Origin: a virus
IMG/VR virus record: IMGVR_UViG_3300020020_000433
Location: 1-23,076 of that record
DNA length: 23,076 bases
Reading direction: 5' to 3' (one strand)
How positions within the stretch are numbered: position 1 is the stretch's first letter; every line of letters begins with the position of its first letter. The notes beneath the pieces were generated by a model, which was not told the DNA's origin, did no database searches, and was given only the letters and a program-made list of their open reading frames with translations. Positions 16,215-22,906 of this stretch are shown here, in pieces. Position numbers and translations under genes: made by a program.

Positions 16215-19200
16215 TGGCGCAACATGTCTTTATAATATCGGGACAGTCGAACGCCGCCGGCCAGTGGTCGGGCACCGTGCCTGCGCATTTGCAGACAGCG
16301 GATGCCGGCATCAAGATCTGGACCGGCGCGTCGTGGGATACGCTGGTTAACGGCACTAATAACCAGACCCTGGCGTCCGGCATATCAACGGCGGGCTGGT
16401 GGGGGCCGGAATCTCAATTTGCCTATCTGTTCCGGCAGATGTTTCCGACAGAGACAATCTATCTCCTGAAGGCGGCGGTGGGATCGACAGGCATAGCTTA
16501 CTGGTTGCCGAGTGGCGTTGGGTATAATCTCATTACCGCGAATATTACGCCGGCCCTGGCCGCGTTGTCGTCGCCGGTTGTGGACGGCTTTCTCTGGTAT
16601 CAGGGCGAACAGGACGCGACGACATCTGTATTGGCGAATGCCTATCAAGCCAATATGGAGGCACTCGACGTCGTCGTTAAAACGACATGGCGCGGCACCG
16701 AGGCCACCCGAATGATGGTGGCCCAGGTCAATCCGGGTGACGGGAGGGCTTATCTCTCGACCGTGCGCGCGGCGCAGGCGGCCTATTGCGCCGCCGATCC
16801 GGCAGGGCGCTTTCTCAACAACACGGCCGCCTATTCGTATCAGGGCGATGCCGTGCATTTGACTGCGACCGGGCTGGTATCCTGCGGCGCAGACATGTTT
16901 GCCAACTATCTGACGGCGCGGCGCAGCCGCATGGTGTGGAGCAGCGCGGCCAGTACGGCTGAAGTCGCGTTTATGGCTGCGCCGGATATCATCGCGATTG
17001 TGGTGGAAGATCCGCCAATCATCCCCGGCAACATCGTGTCCGGCTCGTTTGACACGCATCCATATGTCACCTGGTTCCAGATGACTAACCCGCGCAGCGG
17101 TGCGATGGAATGGTGTACGCCTCTCGGCAAGGACCGCACCGAGGTCAGGTTCAGCGATCTGCCCAACCCGGCGGGCTACATCAACAAGGTGGCGCTGCGG
17201 ACCTTGGCGAACTGGTCACTGACCGGCGGCGGGGGCGTCACCATTTCCAATGTCTATTACCGCGACGAGGCCAGCGGGCAGGGCTGGGTATTCAATACAG
17301 GAAGCGGGCAGGGGCTCAATTCCTACATGGTCACGCAGCGGCATACGGTCTACCTGAAACTGTCCGGCGTACCGACAGGCGCCGCCATGACCATCGGCAA
17401 CGCGACCGCCGGTGTTGCCCCAATCAGCTACACCTTCAACGACAAGACTTCGCGAGCGGGTGGCATCCAGGTCAACCACATTGGCCAGCGCCCTGACGAC
17501 GCGCACAAATACGGCTATCTGGCCGCGCGCATTCCTGGCGCAGCCAATAGCGGCACCATGCAATTTGCCGCCGCGCCCTACAACATGACGACGTTCCATG
17601 TGCTGGATAGTACTAAGACGTCAGTCTATTCCAATTCCATTGTGCAGCGGGTTAGCTCGGCACTGACACCGGGCGAGGGATACGACAGCGGCATTGACGT
17701 GGCCGATCTTGGGCAGGGCTGGCGGATTACAGGTGTAACCAAGGGGGCATCAACCACGACTGTAACCTGCTCGGGCGGGCACGGCCTTGCGGTCAACGAC
17801 CGAGTGCGGTTCTTTGGTATCAGTGGCATGACGCAACTGGAAAATCCGCCGGCTGTGCTGGCTGGAAGTAACTGGTTTGCGCCGATCATTACGCGCGTTG
17901 ATGCCACCACCTTCGACATTGCGCTTAACTCTAGCGGGTTCACTAATTTCTCGGCCACTCCGGTAACAAGCGAGGCGCTCGGCGGCATAACCAATATGGT
18001 GTTCAAGTGTTTCAACACCAATCGCGCCGGCACTTACGTTTATGGGTTGGACTTCAGCGCGTGGACGCCAAGCAGTGGCGGGACGTATTACCTGCATATT
18101 CCCGGTTATGGCATCAGCGACCCGATGCAAATCACATCCAATGCATGGGCGCAGTCTACCGCCAAGCTGCATGAGGGCGTCTACACGTTGAGACACGGCA
18201 TCGCTGTGACCAACTCGAGCGGCTATTCGCGCGGCGTGTCGCTCTACGATGGCGTTAACGGCGTCACCAATTATCGCAGCACATTGGTTGCTCTGTTCTG
18301 TACAGAGTGCGCGAGTTTCTACATTCCAACGCCGGCACCGGCACCGCCAACGGCAATAGGTTCGGGGCTCGGCGCTTACTACAACGCCGGCGCTGCGTTT
18401 ACGTTTACGTCTCTGACTGTCTCCGGCTCGACCATTACCGCCACGACATCCGCGCCGCATGGAATAACCATCGGGCAGAGCATCGCCGTGCAAATGGTGG
18501 GGTCGGCACCGGCAACCTACCTCAATGGCACTGGCTCCATCTTGACGGCGTTAGCTACAGACAAGTTCACCTATACCGCTGTGGGCACCGCACCTGTCGC
18601 ACCAGCTACAACACCCGGCATCGGAAGAAGTGGCTGGGTTACCAGCGTGCGCCATCCGGGCCGGGTTGCGCACCAGGATGCGGGCGACAATGACGAGCCG
18701 GGGATCGATCATTTCCCGGCTTGGAAGCTACTAGCGATGGTGTTTGGCAACATGGACAAGCCGTCGCGCTTTACGCCGTTCACGGTGCCGCTCAGTAGCG
18801 CCGTGCTGGATCCGACACTGTTTGCCGGTACCGATGCGCTGCCGCCGCTGTTCCATGAGATGTTCTGGTTTGCCGAGCCGTATCGCGTCAATCAAATGCC
18901 GGACGGTTCAGTGTGGGGAGGGCACAATATCGGGGCACAAAAGTTGCCGCCTTTGTTGCCTGAGTTTTCGTCGGCGATTGCTTCCTATCCGGAAACCATT
19001 GACAAGTACCGCGGGACGGACGCGGGCGGTGGGCTGACGGGGCAAACCGTTCACGCCTACATCTACGCGCGCGACCACCTGACAAATTTTCTCTATGCCG
19101 CCTATGCCGCGCAACTGGCGCAGATTGCATATGATTACACGCTGACGGCATTGGGCGATGCCTACAAAGCGTCGGCGATCGCGGCCTATGCGTGGGCCGA

Positions 19201-20419
19201 TAATCTCATGACCGACCCGGTCGCGCGTGACGCCTATTACAAGGGGGAACTGAATTTACGGGACAAGGCCGGGTGGACCGAGGCGCAGTATCAGAACGCC
19301 ATGATCGAGATCGACGGCTATCCGGGGGTGCTGAAGCGCGGCATGGTCGCCAAGGTAGACGCGGCTGGGTCGCTGTTCCGGCTGCTCGGTAGTACGACGG
19401 GGGCGGCGTATGGTGCGTTTATCACCAACCGGGCGTGTACGACTGCGACGGTAAGCAATGCCGGCACTGGTCACGCTGTCAACGATATCCTGACACTTGC
19501 CACCACAGGCGCCACAGGCGTGGTCAAGCCGATCAGGATATTGGTGACTGCCGTGGACGGGGGCGGCGGGATAACCGGGCGCTCCGTGTTGAATACTGGA
19601 TCGTTCACGACGGCGCCGACACCCAATCCCATAGTGCAAGCGAGTTCTACGGGGTCCGGTATCAATGCCTCGTTTACGATCGCCACCCTGCCGATGCACA
19701 ACAATATTGGGGAAGAACACATCGGTGGTTACGATTACTGCGTGACGACAGGAGCTAATGCCACCGCAAAATCAGATATTCAAACGCGATCGTCCGCCAA
19801 TCCTCAACCCGCGTTGTGCATGGCATCAACGATGGGCTACATGGGGATGTTCTGGCGCGGTGGGTCGCCGGGTACGTCGGGGACTACAGAGCCAGCCGGT
19901 ATGTTAGAGATGATACTGGCTCATTCGCATTATGCTTTTATCAACGGCAACACGGCGGCAAGAAGTTCGGAGTTTATAAAACTGATGCAGGCTGGCGCTA
20001 ATTTCATCCATGGTGCAAACCTGGCGAATAAGGCGTACATCACCGGGATGGGTCCACGACCTTTCAGGATTGTCTTGCACGAAGATAGTTTCAAGTACGG
20101 CGCCAAGCCTATCCACGGCATCAATGTCATGGGGCATTTTGCCTGGGCGACATCATCGATGTTCAACAACTTCGCCGGCAGCACGGCGGCTTCTGATGGT
20201 CCGCTCAATTACAATTCGGACAACACAACAGGACTTTATGAAAGCTATGCCACGCCTGGCTCGGCCAAGATGTGGAACCCGTGGCGGGGGGCGTCGAGTT
20301 ATTGGGAATGGTCGCCTGAGAATAAGGGCATCATTTACGCTTCCGAGTTCACCCAAATTCTGCAGGTGAGTTTACTGGCGATGGAACTGTACCTGCACGG
20401 CTGGGACGATAACGTCTAG
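16214..20419 (+). CDS. Tail-borne polysaccharide enzyme: SASA esterase + GH9-like glycanase with inserted modules
   Basis: A 1401-residue, probably bifunctional enzyme. Residues 1-235 are an SGNH/sialate-O-acetylesterase (SASA) domain: GQSNAAG with Ser12, WYQGEQD (128-134) and DAVHL (Asp212, His215). Residues about 416-645 resemble the Ig-like domain in front of GH9 glycanases: IQVNHIGQRPDDAHKYGYL, then DFSAWTPSSGGTYYLHIPGY. Residues 655-1401 fit a GH9 (alpha/alpha)6 barrel: VAHQDAGDND (Asp822 and Asp825, the DAGD pair), PPLFHEMFWFAEPYRVNQMPDG, HGANLANKAYITGMG and ASEFTQILQ (Glu1378, candidate acid). Three beta modules interrupt it: about 503-585 and 728-790 (HGL/HGI...G-type, like FCCH domains of tail proteins) and 1075-1158 (SNAGTGHAVND...NTGSF). 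It likely deacetylates and cuts capsule or exopolysaccharide. The GH9 call is inference from motifs; activity is unknown. Confidence 0.75.
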   Translation: MAQHVFIISGQSNAAGQWSGTVPAHLQTADAGIKIWTGASWDTLVNGTNNQTLASGISTAGWWGPESQFAYLFRQMFPTETIYLLKAAVGSTGIAYWLPSGVGYNLITANITPALAALSSPVVDGFLWYQGEQDATTSVLANAYQANMEALDVVVKTTWRGTEATRMMVAQVNPGDGRAYLSTVRAAQAAYCAADPAGRFLNNTAAYSYQGDAVHLTATGLVSCGADMFANYLTARRSRMVWSSAASTAEVAFMAAPDIIAIVVEDPPIIPGNIVSGSFDTHPYVTWFQMTNPRSGAMEWCTPLGKDRTEVRFSDLPNPAGYINKVALRTLANWSLTGGGGVTISNVYYRDEASGQGWVFNTGSGQGLNSYMVTQRHTVYLKLSGVPTGAAMTIGNATAGVAPISYTFNDKTSRAGGIQVNHIGQRPDDAHKYGYLAARIPGAANSGTMQFAAAPYNMTTFHVLDSTKTSVYSNSIVQRVSSALTPGEGYDSGIDVADLGQGWRITGVTKGASTTTVTCSGGHGLAVNDRVRFFGISGMTQLENPPAVLAGSNWFAPIITRVDATTFDIALNSSGFTNFSATPVTSEALGGITNMVFKCFNTNRAGTYVYGLDFSAWTPSSGGTYYLHIPGYGISDPMQITSNAWAQSTAKLHEGVYTLRHGIAVTNSSGYSRGVSLYDGVNGVTNYRSTLVALFCTECASFYIPTPAPAPPTAIGSGLGAYYNAGAAFTFTSLTVSGSTITATTSAPHGITIGQSIAVQMVGSAPATYLNGTGSILTALATDKFTYTAVGTAPVAPATTPGIGRSGWVTSVRHPGRVAHQDAGDNDEPGIDHFPAWKLLAMVFGNMDKPSRFTPFTVPLSSAVLDPTLFAGTDALPPLFHEMFWFAEPYRVNQMPDGSVWGGHNIGAQKLPPLLPEFSSAIASYPETIDKYRGTDAGGGLTGQTVHAYIYARDHLTNFLYAAYAAQLAQIAYDYTLTALGDAYKASAIAAYAWADNLMTDPVARDAYYKGELNLRDKAGWTEAQYQNAMIEIDGYPGVLKRGMVAKVDAAGSLFRLLGSTTGAAYGAFITNRACTTATVSNAGTGHAVNDILTLATTGATGVVKPIRILVTAVDGGGGITGRSVLNTGSFTTAPTPNPIVQASSTGSGINASFTIATLPMHNNIGEEHIGGYDYCVTTGANATAKSDIQTRSSANPQPALCMASTMGYMGMFWRGGSPGTSGTTEPAGMLEMILAHSHYAFINGNTAARSSEFIKLMQAGANFIHGANLANKAYITGMGPRPFRIVLHEDSFKYGAKPIHGINVMGHFAWATSSMFNNFAGSTAASDGPLNYNSDNTTGLYESYATPGSAKMWNPWRGASSYWEWSPENKGIIYASEFTQILQVSLLAMELYLHGWDDNV

Positions 20420-20514
20420 CGCCATTTCCACACACCATAGGCCAGCCACGCCACCTTGGCGGCAAATGGCAGCGCAAGCAGGGCCACCAGCCAGGCCGGG
20501 ATATTATCAAACAT
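20416..20514 (-). CDS. Tiny membrane protein, 32 aa, overlapping the PEP-CTERM gene
   Basis: A 32-residue frame, MFDNIPAWLVALLALPFAAK then VAWLAYGVWKWR, with one membrane-spanning segment and a basic end. Its ATG overlaps the stop of the upstream PEP-CTERM gene by eight bases (ATGTTTGA), a geometry that favours translational coupling; no independent ribosome site is visible. Its own TAG uses the same CTAG tetranucleotide as the stop of the convergent tail enzyme gene. It exactly fills the space between the two genes. The function is unknown. The hydrophobicity pattern argues that it is translated, but a frame this short can arise by chance. Confidence 0.5.
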   Translation of the reverse strand: MFDNIPAWLVALLALPFAAKVAWLAYGVWKWR

Positions 20515-21037
20515 TTTTGTTTTCCATGGGACGGTAACGTCTGACTAGCGCGATCCCGGCAAAACCAAGGATCAGCATTGCCCAGGTCGATGGCTCTGGC
20601 ACTGGCGCTGCGATCGAGAGATTGTCCGGCAGGGAGAATCCAACGGTGATATCGTTGACGATCCAGTTCTCGGAATATAACGCAGAAATGCCCACATAGA
20701 TCGTCCGGTCGGTGTCCGAAATAGTGAACGTGTGGTCGAAAATTTCCGGGTAATGATAACCGGTGGAGCTTCTGACCTCATCAAATTGGGCATAGGAATT
20801 CTGGGTGCTGATGCCAGCCGTGGCTTGGTAACCGTTGTTCATGTAGTACTCAGGATATAGTTGGCGGATATCTACATACATCCAAGCCCCGATTTCGATA
20901 GGTTCCGGGATAGCTCCGTAGACCGTGAACTGATGCGGCCCGGTGAGGTAGTGGCTTTCAACCCATACAGCCTGGCTAGGGCCAGCCGACAGCAATGACG
21001 CCGCGAGCGCGCAGGCGGCGACCGATAAAAATCTCAT
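20507..21037 (-). CDS. Secreted protein with PEPxxWA-CTERM sorting signal
   Basis: A 176-residue exported protein. The N-terminal 23 residues are a Sec signal peptide (MRFLSVAACALAASLLSAG, cleavage likely after SQA). The mature part (24-145) is beta-rich and aromatic and I recognise no enzyme motif. The C-terminus is a textbook PEP-CTERM tail: PEPSTWA (147-153), hydrophobic segment (152-165) and RRYR. In bacteria this signal is processed by an exosortase in strains that make exopolysaccharide. A GGGGA site precedes the ATG by about eight bases. It runs against the tail genes and lies between them and the integrase, the usual place for phage cargo genes, so it may alter the lysogen surface. 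No exosortase is in the window, so host machinery would be needed. Confidence 0.85.
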   Translation of the reverse strand: MRFLSVAACALAASLLSAGPSQAVWVESHYLTGPHQFTVYGAIPEPIEIGAWMYVDIRQLYPEYYMNNGYQATAGISTQNSYAQFDEVRSSTGYHYPEIFDHTFTISDTDRTIYVGISALYSENWIVNDITVGFSLPDNLSIAAPVPEPSTWAMLILGFAGIALVRRYRPMENKNV

Positions 21038-21287
21038 TTGAATTTCCCCATGATGTGGCGACGGTTGGCTGGAATCCTGCCCCAGGTCAATCGGTGCTTA
21101 AGTTAATGTTAATGGTGTGGGTGTTAGGTGAGGGCGCCGATAAAAATTCCCTTTTGGCTTCAATGGGGCTGATTTTCCCTCACCTTGCCTATATCGCATT
21201 GATTTCATTATCATATTAGTAGAACTTCTTCCCCCACCAACGCCTAAAAACAGCATTGATATTGCTGTGAAATTTAGTCCAATTCCC
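21038..21287. other. Gene-free stretch with nested inverted repeats; candidate attP
   Basis: No convincing gene lies here. It is AT-richer than its surroundings and sits between the cargo gene and the 3' end of the integrase, where attP normally lies. Inverted repeats are nested: AACGCCTA (21239-21246) with TAGGCGTT (21311-21318), ACAGCA (21250-21255) with TGCTGT (21263-21268), and TTCCCTCACC (21283-21292) with GGTGAGGGAA (21301-21310), which runs into the integrase coding end. The 12-mer TTCCCTCACCTT also occurs at 21175-21186, and GGTGAGGG at 21127-21134. These could be integrase arm or core sites. There is no T-run, so the hairpins do not look like intrinsic terminators. Confidence 0.45.
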
Positions 21288-21310
21288 TCACCTTCCCATG
21301 GGTGAGGGAA
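21283..21310. repeat. Perfect 10-bp inverted repeat at the end of the integrase gene
   Basis: TTCCCTCACC and GGTGAGGGAA flank an 8-base spacer (21293-21300). Further partial copies of the same word occur at 21127-21134 (inverted) and 21175-21186 (direct). Confidence 0.8.
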
Positions 21311-22340
21311 TAGGCGTTCCGGTTTTGGACAGTTTTTCCATGTGCTCCGACGCCAACCTTTGACGGTCGGCGGCTCGGGTGTAGAGCGCGGCCATCTGCC
21401 CGCCTTCCCAGCCAAAGATCGCCTCCAGGGTCGCCACTGTGGCGCCGTTGTTCGCCGCGCGCGTTGCTGCGGCCTTGCGGATCCCGTGCGCCGACTTTCC
21501 GGGGATGCCGGCCTGGCGGCAGGCTCTCTTGAACAGCGTGCCGATCACCTCCTTGCGAAGCGGCTGGCCCTTCTTGCTGGCGATAATCGACAATTCCCCG
21601 ATCGGCCCCGCCGCGATGGCGGCGGAAAGCTCCGGCAGCACCGGGATTGTCACCCTGGTGCCGGTCTTTTCCGTGTCGATCGTGATGACGCCGTTGCGGA
21701 TGTGCTGCCGGCCGAGCCTGGCGGCGTCGCCGCGGCGCAGGCCGGTGAAGCAATAGACCGCGAACATGACACGCTCGCGGGTGCCGAGCGGCCAGCGGGC
21801 CTCGTACCGTTCCAGCTCCTCCTCAGTCCAGACCGGGAAGCCCTTTGTCTTGGGCTTGGCGACGCCGCGGCCGGCGGTCGGGTCGACGGCGACGTGCTGG
21901 GCCTTGACGGCCCACTTGAACATGCCGTGCAGGGTGTCGACAAAGTGTCGGGCGGCGTATGGCTTGCGGCGCTGGATGCCCTGCTCGATCGCCTTGCCGG
22001 TGATGGCAGACAGCGGCACGTTCCCGCCGGTTTTCAATACCTGCAGCATGATGCGTTCGCGCTGGCGGCGGGTGGCGAGCGACAGATCGGTCCAGACAGC
22101 AGTCTGTCGGTAGAGCATCCAGAGCCATTCCAGGCTGCCCTTGACGGCGCCCGCGGCGCGCTGGGGCGCCTCGCCCCGCAGGGCTGCCTGGTAGGCGGCC
22201 TCAAACTCCGGCGTCCCGTAGGCCGCCTTGATGCGGATCCTGGCGCCTTTACCGATGCGCACATACCAGACGGCCTTGCCGTGGCGGGTGACCTGGCGAT
22301 GCAGGTGAGGCGGGCGGGGGCGGGGCATGGCCGGCATCAC
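21288..22340 (-). CDS. int: Tyrosine site-specific recombinase (phage integrase)
   Basis: A 350-residue integrase that would insert and excise the phage genome at att sites. The catalytic set is readable: Arg202 in TGLRRGD, Lys225 in TEKTG, His285 and Arg288 in HGIR, Trp311 in the place often held by a second His (as in Cre), and Tyr320 in ALYTRAAD. The N-terminal 60 residues carry a GKAVWYVRIGKGARIRI segment, the arm-binding type domain of many rhizobial prophage integrases; residues 68-165 are the core-binding SAM-like domain. The GTG at 22340 has GGGAGG (22348-22353) seven bases upstream and gives a 4-base overlap with the preceding stop; the ATG at 22337 is an alternative. No residue is missing. 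Confidence 0.93.
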   Translation of the reverse strand: MMPAMPRPRPPHLHRQVTRHGKAVWYVRIGKGARIRIKAAYGTPEFEAAYQAALRGEAPQRAAGAVKGSLEWLWMLYRQTAVWTDLSLATRRQRERIMLQVLKTGGNVPLSAITGKAIEQGIQRRKPYAARHFVDTLHGMFKWAVKAQHVAVDPTAGRGVAKPKTKGFPVWTEEELERYEARWPLGTRERVMFAVYCFTGLRRGDAARLGRQHIRNGVITIDTEKTGTRVTIPVLPELSAAIAAGPIGELSIIASKKGQPLRKEVIGTLFKRACRQAGIPGKSAHGIRKAAATRAANNGATVATLEAIFGWEGGQMAALYTRAADRQRLASEHMEKLSKTGTPIPSPMGR

Positions 22341-22510
22341 AGCACAACCTCCCGCTCGTTTTCAACAGGCTCGGGGGGCCGCTCCCCGTTCTCCACCACG
22401 ATCGACCCGTCCGGCTTGACCGTCACGCTGCGCACGCGCAGGCCGGCGCTCTCGGCGGCTCTCACCGCCCGGCGAACCTGGGCCTGCGTGAAGGTGACGG
22501 CTCGGGTCAT
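22337..22510 (-). CDS. Small integrase-adjacent protein, 57 aa
   Basis: A 57-residue protein with an N-terminal helix (FTQAQVRRAVRAAESAGLRV) followed by a two-strand segment with KPDGSIVV and an acidic tail. Proteins of this pattern are frequent just upstream of integrases in rhizobial prophages; I know of no established function. Initiation at 22510 (MTRAV) is chosen because its ATG overlaps the previous stop by four bases (ATGA), as at the other junctions here. Longer readings run into the preceding gene. A directionality factor would be a reasonable guess from position only. Confidence 0.7.
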   Translation of the reverse strand: MTRAVTFTQAQVRRAVRAAESAGLRVRSVTVKPDGSIVVENGERPPEPVENEREVVL

Positions 22511-22722
22511 TCTGCGGCCTGCATCTCTCGTTGTTTCGCCTTTTCCTTGTCCATGATGTAAGAGCAGATCAATTCGATCTTGGTCTTGACCACCCACAGG
22601 TTGGCCTGCTCTGCGGCCACCTCGTCATAGGTGGCAGGGTTTGCTAGCCTCTCACCGATTGCACTTAACTGCCCGATCATCGTGTTAAGGGCCTGCGCTA
22701 GCGGCTCACGGTCTGGTGTCAT
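22507..22722 (-). CDS. Small early-region protein, 71 aa
   Basis: A 71-residue, probably wholly helical protein (LAQALNTMIGQLSAIGERLA, then YDEVAAEQANLWVVKTKIEL) with a Lys/Glu-rich end (DKEKAKQREMQ). No motif is recognised. The start has an AGGA site (from GGAGCAGGACAA) about five bases upstream and overlaps the previous stop (ATGA). It is part of the leftward early operon feeding into the integrase. Confidence 0.7.
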   Translation of the reverse strand: MTPDREPLAQALNTMIGQLSAIGERLANPATYDEVAAEQANLWVVKTKIELICSYIMDKEKAKQREMQAAE

Positions 22723-22889
22723 TTGTCCTGCTCCGGTGCGAGGGCGGCGCGGGCTTTTCTTTTCATCAACTCAGCGGCAGACAACGGGCTTACGATGGGC
22801 GTGGCAGCAATCGTCCGCAGCGCCGCCTCCAGCGCCTCGATGCGGGCTAAGGCATTTTTCAATTCAAAACCCAGTTCTGCTTCGTTCAT
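22719..22889 (-). CDS. Small early-region protein, 56 aa
   Basis: A 56-residue frame: an amphipathic helix with heptad-like leucines (ELGFELKNALARIEALEAAL, residues 5-24), a TPIVSPLSAAEL segment and a basic helix (MKRKARAAL), ending APEQDK. It is too short for most gene finders' cut-offs but is fixed by ATGA overlaps at both ends. The leading helix may form a coiled coil. No function can be assigned. Confidence 0.65.
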   Translation of the reverse strand: MNEAELGFELKNALARIEALEAALRTIAATPIVSPLSAAELMKRKARAALAPEQDK

Positions 22890-22906
22890 TTGTCTTGCTC
22901 TGGTGC
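22719..22906 (-). repeat. Duplicated 21-base gene-junction sequence
   Basis: The bases ending two consecutive small genes are near identical. On the + strand, 22719-22739 and 22886-22906 match at 19 of 21 positions (both mismatches are T/C). Each copy encodes the residues APEQDK, the ribosome site and the overlapping ATGA of the next gene. Confidence 0.85.

Noticed and set aside
21160-21230. Possible promoter on the + strand (TTGATT...TATTAG)
   Set aside because: The spacing between the two boxes is about nine bases, much too short for a sigma-70 promoter.
21342-22556. Long + strand frame of 404 residues opposite the integrase
   Set aside because: It mirrors the integrase gene; the integrase has all its catalytic motifs, and this frame reads as Gly/Arg/Leu shadow sequence.
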